This document shows, in pieces, positions 34,890 to 42,812 of a DNA stretch of 64,000 nt. Below the pieces are notes generated by a model that was not told the DNA's origin, made no database searches, and saw only the letters and a list, made by a program, of their open reading frames with translations. A program made the translations under genes and the position numbers. The DNA is from Alg239-R122 sp041746135. GTDB lineage: Bacteria > Pseudomonadota > Alphaproteobacteria > Sphingomonadales > Sphingomonadaceae. Numbering within the stretch: the first letter of the stretch is position 1; every line of letters begins with the position of its first letter. Where the stretch lies: positions 124,001-188,000 of the forward strand of contig JBGTHQ010000028.1 in NCBI GenBank assembly GCA_041746135.1. Reading direction: 5' to 3'.

Positions 34890-35606
34890 ATGACTGTCCC
34901 TAAGAATATACTCGTAACCGGCAGCAGCCGGGGTATCGGCAAATCCATAAAAGAGCTTTTGACCGCCTGCGGCCATCATGTCATCGGGCATGGCACGCGC
35001 GATGGCGATGGTCAGATCGGTAGCAATCTAAGCGATTTTCAGTCTGCCCCGATATTATGGGAAACTGCCTTGGACGTGCTGAATGGCCGGATCGATGTAC
35101 TCATCAACAATGCCGGTCTGTTCGCGGAAAATCCTCTCAATCGCGGGGATGCCGAATGGCTGGCTGCTTGGGATGAAACCCTTACAGTCAACTTGACATC
35201 GAGCGCGCAGCTATGTCGTCACGCCGTGCGCTATTTTATGGACGCGGGACATGAAGGCCGCATCGTCAATATCGCCAGCCGGGCCGCCTATCGCGGAGAC
35301 AGCCCCGCACACTGGCATTATGCTGCGGCCAAAGGCGGCATGGTGGCGATGACCAAAACGATCGCCCGCGCCTACGCCGCACAGAATATCTATGCTTTCG
35401 CAATTTGTCCCGGCTTTACCATGACCGGCATGGCAGAGGATTATCTGGAAAGCCGCGGTGGAGAGAAACTGCTGACCGACATTCCGCTCGGCCGCGTGGC
35501 GCAGCCGGAGGAAATTGCGGCAATCGCCAAATTTTGCGCGATCGATGCACCGCCATCGATGACGGGCGCGATACTCGACGCCAATGGGGCCAGTTACGTC
35601 CGCTAA
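34890..35606 (+). CDS. SDR-family oxidoreductase
   Basis: A 238-residue short-chain dehydrogenase with the NAD(P) loop TGSSRGIG (10-17), NNAG, and the catalytic Ser/Tyr/Lys in NIASRAAYRG and HYAAAKGG. The C-terminal PLGRVAQPEEIAAIAKF is the FabG-like pattern. Substrate unknown. Its stop overlaps the prmA ATG as TAATG at 35604-35608, so it is translationally coupled with prmA. Confidence 0.92.
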   Translation: MTVPKNILVTGSSRGIGKSIKELLTACGHHVIGHGTRDGDGQIGSNLSDFQSAPILWETALDVLNGRIDVLINNAGLFAENPLNRGDAEWLAAWDETLTVNLTSSAQLCRHAVRYFMDAGHEGRIVNIASRAAYRGDSPAHWHYAAAKGGMVAMTKTIARAYAAQNIYAFAICPGFTMTGMAEDYLESRGGEKLLTDIPLGRVAQPEEIAAIAKFCAIDAPPSMTGAILDANGASYVR

Positions 35607-36517
35607 TGACCAGCTATAAACTCACCCTGCCCTGCACCCGCGATGAAGCCGAAATATTGTCGCAAAGCGAATCCGCCGATCTAGGCGTTGCTGAAAATCC
35701 ACCCGTAATCGTGACCAGCGAACCCGATCCAAACCGGCCAGACATTTGGGAGGTGTGCGCATATTACGAGACCGAACCTCAAACTGCCGATATTGAATGC
35801 TTGCGGCATTGCGTTCCAAGCGCTGAGGGCCGCGAATATATGCTCGAAAAACTCGGCAACGAGGATTGGTTGAGCATGAGCCAAGAAGGGCTGGAACCTA
35901 TTCGCGCGGGCCGCTTTCATGTGCATACACCGCACATGCCCGCAGACAATAGTGACGCTCTGCAAAATTTCTGCATCGACGCAGGCTTGGCCTTTGGCAC
36001 CGGACATCATGAGACCACTTATGGCTGTCTTGCCATGCTCGACGATATGCGCGAATTGGGTGTGCAGAGCGAAAACATGCTTGATCTGGGTACCGGCACG
36101 GGACTGCTGGCCTTTGCGGCCGGATATTTGTGGCCGCAGTCCCGTCTCACGGCCAGCGACATCGATCCGGTCTGCCAGACCGTGGTAAAGGATAATGCCC
36201 GGCAGAATAGAGTGAAATTGGGAAAAGAACGCGGCCAACTGCATATGCTGATCGCCGACGGGATGGATGATCCGGATTTGCGCCAGCGCGGACCCTATGA
36301 CTTGATTACAGCCAATATTCTGGCAGGTCCGCTGATAGACATGGCGGGCGATATTGCCGATGCCATTGTACCAGAGGGCAACTTGGTGCTGGCCGGTTTG
36401 TTGAACGAACAGGCGGAATCGGTTATGCGTGCCTATAGCGAACACGGGATGCAGCTTTTCAAAAGCATAGTGCGCGGCGGCTGGACGATATTATGGCTTC
36501 GCAAACACGCACCATAA
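35606..36517 (+). CDS. prmA: Ribosomal protein L11 methyltransferase-like protein
   Basis: A 303-residue SAM-dependent methyltransferase. The SAM-binding region DLGTGTGLLAFAAG follows the GLAFGTGHHETTYGC segment typical of PrmA, and the substrate-site motif NILAGPL is present. PrmA trimethylates ribosomal protein L11. The N-terminal ~100 residues are the L11-recognition part and are more divergent here than in enterobacteria, as usual in alphaproteobacteria. Start at 35606 overlaps the SDR stop. Its 3' end overlaps the following TIGR02117 gene by 25 bases. Confidence 0.92.
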   Translation: MTSYKLTLPCTRDEAEILSQSESADLGVAENPPVIVTSEPDPNRPDIWEVCAYYETEPQTADIECLRHCVPSAEGREYMLEKLGNEDWLSMSQEGLEPIRAGRFHVHTPHMPADNSDALQNFCIDAGLAFGTGHHETTYGCLAMLDDMRELGVQSENMLDLGTGTGLLAFAAGYLWPQSRLTASDIDPVCQTVVKDNARQNRVKLGKERGQLHMLIADGMDDPDLRQRGPYDLITANILAGPLIDMAGDIADAIVPEGNLVLAGLLNEQAESVMRAYSEHGMQLFKSIVRGGWTILWLRKHAP

Positions 36518-37221
36518 ACATATCCGCCTGGCGCAAATTGGCGCGGGGTTTCGGAAAGCTATCGGCATGGACCATGCTTTTGACAGGGCTCTATTTCCTG
36601 GCCTGTCTGTTCGGTTCGATGATCGGCGTGAACGCGCAATGGCGCGAACCGGCGCAGGGCGTGCGTATCTTCGTCGAAACCAATGGGATCCATACAGCCA
36701 TCATTGTGCCCAAACGCACGCGCGTGTATGACTGGTCGGCATTTCTGCCTGCCAGCCATTTGCCAGACCCGGCCTATGCAGGCGAGTATCTTTCGTTCAG
36801 TTGGGGACACCGGCAATTCTATCTGGAAACCGAAACGTGGAGCGATATCAAAGCGGCCGCCATCGGCAGCGCCCTGATTGGAAGCGACCAGACACTGGTG
36901 CACATATATCATCAAAGCCTTCCCCAGGAAGGCGATATTGCACGCGGTGTGACGATCACCGAAGCGCAATATGCGGAACTGGTCGATTTGCTGAATGCCA
37001 AATTTGCCTTCAACGCGGACGGCACACGCCCGCCGCCGATTGCAGGTTATGGGAAAAGTGATGTCTTTTACGAAGCGAAAGGCCGCTATACGCTGGTCAA
37101 TACGTGCAACACCTGGACGGGCGACACGCTGTCGGCAATCGGCATTCGCATGGGGGCATGGACGCCGATGGCGGGCGGAGTCATGCGCTGGTTCCCTGCC
37201 CCGGCGAATGTCGAAAACTAA
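36493..37221 (+). CDS. TIGR02117 (DUF2459) family protein
   Basis: A 242-residue protein with one N-terminal membrane helix (about 25-46) and a periplasmic domain containing the family segments VETNGIHTAIIVP, SFSWGHRQFYLETETWSDI and YTLVNTCNTWTGDTL. The conserved His and Cys (NTCNTW) suggest a cysteine-peptidase-like or NlpC-type fold, but the family has no proved function. It overlaps prmA by 25 bases and converges on ligA with a nine-base gap. Confidence 0.88.
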   Translation: MASQTRTINISAWRKLARGFGKLSAWTMLLTGLYFLACLFGSMIGVNAQWREPAQGVRIFVETNGIHTAIIVPKRTRVYDWSAFLPASHLPDPAYAGEYLSFSWGHRQFYLETETWSDIKAAAIGSALIGSDQTLVHIYHQSLPQEGDIARGVTITEAQYAELVDLLNAKFAFNADGTRPPPIAGYGKSDVFYEAKGRYTLVNTCNTWTGDTLSAIGIRMGAWTPMAGGVMRWFPAPANVEN

Positions 37222-37230
37222 CCCTGCGAA

Positions 37231-39291
37231 TTACGTCTGCGATGCCGCATATATCCCGGCCCAGCCGGCTTCGTCGGTCACTTTTACGCCCAGTGCCTCC
37301 GCTTTTGTAAGCTTCGATCCGGCGCCTGGTCCGGCCACGACAAGATCGGTTTTGATCGATACCGATCCGGCGGCTTTAGCACCTAGCGCTTCGGCTTGTG
37401 CCTTCGCTTCGTCGCGGCTCATGGTTTCCAGCTTGCCCGTAAAGACGATCGTCTTGCCGGTCCACTCGGTCATTCGGGACGTGTAGACATATTCGGGCGG
37501 GCTCGCCTCGCGGAAAAGGTCGTCCCACGCGGTACGATTATGTTGCTCATGGAAAAAATCGCCCAAAGCCTCGGCAACGGCGGGACCAATTCCGTCAATT
37601 GCAATCAGATCTTCGCGTGCGCCCTCATCACCGGCCGCCAGTTTCAGACCCAGTTGCTTGATGCCTTCTATGGATTTGAAATGCCGGACCAATGCGCGCG
37701 CCGTGACCGCACCGATATGGCGCATGCCGAGCCCGAACAGGAATCGTGCCGGATCGGCATCGCGCCGGTCTTCGATAGATGCCAACAGGTTATCCACAGA
37801 CTTATCCTGCCATCCCTCGCGTGCCAATATGTCTGCGCGATGGTTCTTAAGCCGAAATATGTCGGCCGGACTTTCGATCAGGCCGGCGTCCAGAAACTCC
37901 ATTATGCTTTTCTCGCCAAGACCTTCGATGTCGAGCGCGGTCCGGCCGGCAAAGTGAAACAACCGCTGCGCACGTTGTGCCGGGCAGATCAGCCCGCCCG
38001 TGCAGCGCACGTCGACTTCGCCTTCTTCGGCCACGGCCTCGCTATTGCACCGCGGACAATGGTCGGGGAAATGATAGGGCGCGCGCTTTTCGTCGCGCGT
38101 CAAATTCTCCACAATCTGCGGAATGACGTCACCGGCGCGTTGGACGAGAATACGGTCTCCCGGTCGGACGCCGAGCCGCACAATCTCATCGCGATTGTGC
38201 AGCGTCACATTGGAAACCACCACACCGCCGACCGTGACGGGTTTCAGACGGCCTACAGGCGTCAGCTTGCCGGTCCGACCCACTTGGATATCGATGGCTT
38301 CCAGCGTAGTTTCCGCCTGTTCCGCCGGAAATTTATGTGCCAGCGCCCAGCGCGGCGCCTTGGCCACGAAGCCGAGCCGTTGCTGCCAGTCGAGCCGGTC
38401 GACTTTATAAACGACACCGTCAATATCATACGGCAATTCAGCGCGTTCCGCTTCGATCCGGCTATAATGGGCGAGCAGCCCGTCCAACTGCTCGAACCGT
38501 TGCAGCAACGGGGACACGGGCACGCCCCACGCGGCGATCGCGCGCATGACATGCATCTGCGTTTCGCCCGGCACTTCGCTCGCCACGCCCCACCCGTGCG
38601 CCCAGAATTGCAGCGGGCGTAATGCGGTAACGCTGGCATCCTTCTGACGCAGCGAGCCCGCCGCGGCATTGCGGGGATTGGCAAATATTTTGTCTCCGGC
38701 TGCTTCCTGCCGTCTATTGAGGTCGGCAAAATCGGCTTTCGCCATATAGATTTCCCCGCGGATTTCGAAAATATCCGGCACATTGCCACGCAGCCTGTGC
38801 GGTATATCGGCAATTTCGCGGACATTGGCGGTCACATCTTCGCCAACCTGCCCGTCTCCGCGCGTGGCCGCCTGAACCAGTTCGCCTTTTTCATACCGCA
38901 GCGCGCAGGACAGACCATCGATCTTGTCCTCCGCCGTCATTGCGACCATTTCATCATCGGATAGGTTCAAATAGCGCCGCACCCGCGCCATGAATTCGGC
39001 AATATCCGCGTCGGAAAACCCGTTATCCAGACTCATCATCCTCTGTTCGTGGGTAATTTTGGATAGCGGTGAACTTTCTACCGTTGCACCGATCTGCCGG
39101 TTGGGACTGTCGGAGCGCACCAGATGAGGGAAAGCTCTTTCGAGCTCGCTATTGCGCCGCACCAGCGTGTCGTATTCCGCATCGGAAATTTCCGGCGAGT
39201 CATTACTATGATAAAGTTTGTTATGATGCGCGATCTTTTTGGCGAGTCGCATAAGTTCATTCGCGGCGTCGGGTTCGGGCATGTTAGACAT
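37231..39291 (-). CDS. ligA: NAD-dependent DNA ligase
   Basis: A 686-residue essential ligase that seals nicks using NAD+. Domains in order: Ia and adenylation domain with lysine K123 in AEDKIDGLS, OB fold around VGRTGKLTPVGRLKPV, a four-cysteine zinc finger (CPRCNSEA ... RCTGGLICPAQ), helix-hairpin-helix repeats, and a C-terminal BRCT domain (GKTIVFTGKLETMSRDEAKAQAE). Length and motifs are complete. It is downstream of recN, separated from it by a foreign-looking 216-residue gene; 25 bases separate that gene and the ligA start. Confidence 0.97.
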   Translation of the reverse strand: MSNMPEPDAANELMRLAKKIAHHNKLYHSNDSPEISDAEYDTLVRRNSELERAFPHLVRSDSPNRQIGATVESSPLSKITHEQRMMSLDNGFSDADIAEFMARVRRYLNLSDDEMVAMTAEDKIDGLSCALRYEKGELVQAATRGDGQVGEDVTANVREIADIPHRLRGNVPDIFEIRGEIYMAKADFADLNRRQEAAGDKIFANPRNAAAGSLRQKDASVTALRPLQFWAHGWGVASEVPGETQMHVMRAIAAWGVPVSPLLQRFEQLDGLLAHYSRIEAERAELPYDIDGVVYKVDRLDWQQRLGFVAKAPRWALAHKFPAEQAETTLEAIDIQVGRTGKLTPVGRLKPVTVGGVVVSNVTLHNRDEIVRLGVRPGDRILVQRAGDVIPQIVENLTRDEKRAPYHFPDHCPRCNSEAVAEEGEVDVRCTGGLICPAQRAQRLFHFAGRTALDIEGLGEKSIMEFLDAGLIESPADIFRLKNHRADILAREGWQDKSVDNLLASIEDRRDADPARFLFGLGMRHIGAVTARALVRHFKSIEGIKQLGLKLAAGDEGAREDLIAIDGIGPAVAEALGDFFHEQHNRTAWDDLFREASPPEYVYTSRMTEWTGKTIVFTGKLETMSRDEAKAQAEALGAKAAGSVSIKTDLVVAGPGAGSKLTKAEALGVKVTDEAGWAGIYAASQT

Positions 39292-39316
39292 ATCGATCTT
39301 AATTTTACTTTCTTAT

Positions 39317-39967
39317 CTAAAAGTCCACTGAAGCCGGAGGGCGCTGTCCATCAAAAGCAGCATCGGCATATGCGCCAGTCTTTTCAACCCAATGGAGAAA
39401 AAGATGAGCAGACCATCGGTTCGGGTTCGGCACTATCCGGCCATGATGACGATGTACGCCCTGATAAAGAACCGCGTCACCCGCCTGCATTTCCAGCGAT
39501 GTGAACGGGCGATCTGCAAAATCTTCGTCTGCCATAGATTTCGGCGTTTCAACCTTGTCGTTGCCGATATCAAATGCCCATGGCAGGCTATCGCTGCTGG
39601 CCAAAAGTAGAGAAACACTATGTTCGCACGACGGCCGATCTAAATGTACCCGAAGGATATCACCTTTTCGATAAATTCTAAAATAGCTATAGGTTGGTTG
39701 GAGATCGCATCCTGTTAAAGCTTGAATTGCCGGGGTCATACCCCATAAAAACGTGGTCATAGGAGCATAATGATAGCCGTAAATTTCCACTGCAGCTTGA
39801 TGAAGTAACGGAGATTCTTTCTTCAAGCTTTCAAAGTCCACCTGGCTTCGAGCAAAATCGGACTTCATTTTGGCCAGAAAGCCGGTGGCCACTTCAGGTG
39901 GTATAAATTTATCAAGCAAGGCATAACCCAGATTTTGATAGTCGTTCGAAGCGCTTTTTAAGTCCAT
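39317..39967 (-). CDS. 2OG-Fe(II) oxygenase-like protein in an A+T-rich insertion
   Basis: A 216-residue protein resembling 2-oxoglutarate/iron hydroxylases of the prolyl-4-hydroxylase type: YFRIYRKGDILRVHLDRPSCEHSVSLLL supplies H108-x-D110, HRHHGR (172-177) supplies the second histidine, and R184 could bind the 2OG carboxylate. Similar proteins occur in phage and marine bacteria. A 60-base block at 39781-39840 is about 38 % G+C, well below recN and ligA. Its start overlaps the end of recN by ten bases. Its target is unknown; location between two DNA-repair genes is suggestive only. Confidence 0.7.
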   Translation of the reverse strand: MDLKSASNDYQNLGYALLDKFIPPEVATGFLAKMKSDFARSQVDFESLKKESPLLHQAAVEIYGYHYAPMTTFLWGMTPAIQALTGCDLQPTYSYFRIYRKGDILRVHLDRPSCEHSVSLLLASSDSLPWAFDIGNDKVETPKSMADEDFADRPFTSLEMQAGDAVLYQGVHRHHGRIVPNPNRWSAHLFLHWVEKTGAYADAAFDGQRPPASVDF

Positions 39968-41622
39968 TCTATGAGTCTTTCTGCTTGTGCTCTTGCTTCC
40001 GGCGTCACCTCCGCGCCCGAAAGCATCCGCGCGATTTCTTCCTGCCGTGAAATGTCGTCCAGTGCCTTTACGTCGGTACGGGTCACAGTGCCTTGCGAGG
40101 ATTTGGTGATGTAATAGTGGCGGCTGCCGCGTGCCGCGACTTGCGGGCTGTGAGTGACGACCAATGTCTGCGCGGTTTCGGATAATTTGGCGAGCCGGTC
40201 GCCGATCGCGCTGGCCACCGCGCCGCCGACACCGCGGTCGATTTCGTCAAAGATCATCGTTTGCGCGCCGCCCTGTTCGGCCAGCGCGACTTTGAGCGCG
40301 AGAATGAAGCGTGACAGCTCGCCGCCGCTGGCGATTTTCATCAGCGGCGCGAAATCGGACCCGGGATTGGTCGAGATCAGGAACTCGACATGGTCTGCGC
40401 CGCCCGGACCCGCTTTATCGTCGGGCAATGGCTCTATTAGTGTGCGGAAACGCGCGGCATCGAGTTTAAGCGGAACCAGCTCGCTCGCTACCGCGGCATC
40501 CAGCCGTTTGCCAGCCTGCACGCGCTCGGCATGCAATGTATCCGCCGCTTGGCGATACCCTTGCTGCGCGGCATCGGCGGCGGTTTTCAGCCCCTGCAAG
40601 CGGTCGCCGCTGGTATCGATATTTTCCAATTCCGCTTCCCATATCGCGAGTTTATCAGGCAGTTCGATGCCGGTACAATCGTGTTTTCGCGCCAGCGCGC
40701 GCAAGTCGAACAACCGCCGCTCCAGACCGTCCAGATATTCCGGGTCGAAGTGCAAAACTTCCGTCGCGGCATTCAGTTTGCTTTCCGCCTCGCTCGCCTC
40801 GATGACCGCACTGTCGAGCGCCACCAGCGCTTCGGCCAGCAAAGCGTGTTCCGGCGCGATGCGATCAAGTTTGCGTGCTGCGACGCGCAACTGCGACAAC
40901 GGGCTTTTCGATCCGTCCCATATCTTGGAAATATCGGCCAGGTCTTCGGTCAGCCTTTCGCCTTTTTGCATGGTGGCACGTTCGAGCGCGAGTTTCTCGT
41001 CTTCGCCCGGTTCGGGTGCAAAGGCGCGCAGTTCCTCGATATTGTGGATGAGCAGATCGCGATCAAAATGCGCGTTGTCATACGTATCCCTGGCCGCCTG
41101 ATATTCCTTGGCGGCAACCTGCCACTCCCGCCAGGCCGCCCGGACGCTTTCCAAATCGCAATTGCCGAAACTGTCGAGCATCTCGCGATGACCGCGCGGG
41201 TTGATCAAACCGCGATCATCGTGCTGGCCATGGATTTCCACAAGCATGCGGGCCAATTCGCGCAACAACGTCGCCGAAACCGGCTGGTCGTTGACGAATG
41301 CCTTGCTGCCACCGTCCGCCCTGACTTGCCGGCGCACAAGTAACGGCTCTCCGGGTTCGAGTTCGATATCGTTGTCGGTGAGCAATGCAGCCAAATCGCT
41401 TTGCCGCTTCGGGCTGTCGAAACTGGCCGTCACCACCGCGCGATCACTGCCCGCCCTGACCAGCGCGGTGTCGGCGCGTTTACCCATGGCCAGCCCCAAA
41501 GCGTCGAGCAGGATCGATTTCCCCGCCCCCGTTTCGCCTGTCAGCACGCCCAGACCGCTGCCGAAATCAAGGTCCAGCGCCTCGATCAGGACGACATTGC
41601 GAATGGCGAGCGATTGTAGCAA
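39958..41622 (-). CDS. recN: DNA repair protein RecN
   Basis: A 554-residue SMC-like ATPase acting in double-strand-break repair. Walker A is in GVLTGETGAGKSILLDALGLAMG, a long coiled-coil middle follows (about 150-350), and the ABC signature SGGELSRFILALKVAL and Walker B TMIFDEIDRGVGG are near the C-terminus. The start is TTG at 41622 with AGGTG five bases upstream, which gives LLQSLAIRNVVLIE, the usual family N-terminus, and the usual length; a GTG at 41667 would add 15 residues. About 145 bases separate it from bamD. Confidence 0.95.
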   Translation of the reverse strand: MLQSLAIRNVVLIEALDLDFGSGLGVLTGETGAGKSILLDALGLAMGKRADTALVRAGSDRAVVTASFDSPKRQSDLAALLTDNDIELEPGEPLLVRRQVRADGGSKAFVNDQPVSATLLRELARMLVEIHGQHDDRGLINPRGHREMLDSFGNCDLESVRAAWREWQVAAKEYQAARDTYDNAHFDRDLLIHNIEELRAFAPEPGEDEKLALERATMQKGERLTEDLADISKIWDGSKSPLSQLRVAARKLDRIAPEHALLAEALVALDSAVIEASEAESKLNAATEVLHFDPEYLDGLERRLFDLRALARKHDCTGIELPDKLAIWEAELENIDTSGDRLQGLKTAADAAQQGYRQAADTLHAERVQAGKRLDAAVASELVPLKLDAARFRTLIEPLPDDKAGPGGADHVEFLISTNPGSDFAPLMKIASGGELSRFILALKVALAEQGGAQTMIFDEIDRGVGGAVASAIGDRLAKLSETAQTLVVTHSPQVAARGSRHYYITKSSQGTVTRTDVKALDDISRQEEIARMLSGAEVTPEARAQAERLIEWT

Positions 41623-41767
41623 AATGCACCTGTCCAAATTTTCCGGCACCCGATGGCCAAACCACACAGGTCAGACCGGCACGCGAAATTCATATCCCGA
41701 CATTACAGCATTATATCTATAATTCCAGCACCGAGCGCGCAAGAACAAAAATAGAACTCGCGCAGGA

Positions 41768-42568
41768 TCAGGAAACCGGCGTCCCGTGTTTCTGCATCAG
41801 ATTATATGCGCGCTCGTACCACATGGAGCCTGGATAATTGGCGCCCAGAACGGCAGCCGAACGCTGTGCTTCCTGCGGGATGCCCAGCGAGAGATAACTT
41901 TCGGTCAGCCGCATGAGTGCTTCGGGAGCGTGGCTGGTGGTCTGGTATTCCTCGACCACTTTGCGAAAACGGATTGTCGCCGCCAGCCAGCGCCCGCTGC
42001 GCTGGTAAAAGCGGCCGATTTCCATTTCTTTGCCCGCAAGATGGTCGTTGACAAGATCGATTTTCAGCTTGGCATCGGCGGCATAGCGTGTGCCGGGATA
42101 ACGACGAATGACCTCGCCGAGCGCCGACAGTGCCTGTTGAGTCGTCTGCTGGTCGCGCGTAACATCGCCGATCTGTTCGTAATAGTTGAGCGCGATCAGG
42201 TAATATGCGTACGGCGCGTCCTTGTTACCCGGATGAATCGAGAGAAAACGCTGCGCCGACTGGATCGACTTGTTATAATCGCGGTCGAGATAATAGCTGA
42301 ATGCGCTCATCAGCTGCGCGCGGCGCGCCCAGGGCGAATAGGGGTGCTGGCGCTCGACTTCATCGAACAAGGCGGCAGCGACTTTGGTCTGGTTGCGGTC
42401 GAGCCGGTCCTTGGCCGCCACATAAAGCGTGTTGACATCGCGCGCGACGTAGCTGGTATCGGTCTTGTTACCGCTGGTGGTGCAGGCCGAAATTGATGCC
42501 GCCATTACGGCTATAGCGGAAATGCGGAAGGCGTTGCGCGCGGTGTAACCGAAAATTTTATGTGTCAT
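41768..42568 (-). CDS. bamD: Outer membrane assembly lipoprotein BamD
   Basis: A 266-residue lipoprotein with lipobox S-A-C at residue 29 (ASISAC), TPR repeats in DRNQTKVAAALFDEVERQHPYSPWA and DYNKSIQSAQRFLSIHPGNKDAPYA, and the BamD-specific stretch EIGRFYQRSGRWLAATIRFRKVVEEY. It belongs to the Bam complex that inserts outer-membrane beta-barrels such as the TonB receptor in this window. The gap to recN is about 145 bases, so they may be co-transcribed. Confidence 0.94.
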   Translation of the reverse strand: MTHKIFGYTARNAFRISAIAVMAASISACTTSGNKTDTSYVARDVNTLYVAAKDRLDRNQTKVAAALFDEVERQHPYSPWARRAQLMSAFSYYLDRDYNKSIQSAQRFLSIHPGNKDAPYAYYLIALNYYEQIGDVTRDQQTTQQALSALGEVIRRYPGTRYAADAKLKIDLVNDHLAGKEMEIGRFYQRSGRWLAATIRFRKVVEEYQTTSHAPEALMRLTESYLSLGIPQEAQRSAAVLGANYPGSMWYERAYNLMQKHGTPVS

Positions 42569-42734
42569 GCAGAAACCCTATACAGATTCTATCGGTACAG
42601 CCAAGCCCGGTTGTGCAGGTCGTGTAGATTTGCAACGGTCCGGCAAGCCATGCGGTTCATACACTTATCCCTGACCGGATAAATGCGGCCTGAACGAGGA
42701 GTGGGTCTTCCCCTGCATCGCACCAGGATTGCGT

Positions 42735-42766
42735 AAAAAAGCCGGGCATGTTTTCCATGCCCGGCT
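42735..42766 (-). terminator. Rho-independent terminator of the pnp operon
   Basis: AGCCGGGCATG and its complement form an 11-pair stem with a five-base loop; on the minus strand it is followed by TTTTTT. It lies about 50 bases after the pnp stop. The rest of the 244-base gap to bamD holds the upstream region of bamD, in which I see no defined element. Confidence 0.9.
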
Positions 42767-42812
42767 TCTTCATGTATGATGGGGGTGGTTGGACCCCCGG
42801 GTTTGTCGATGA

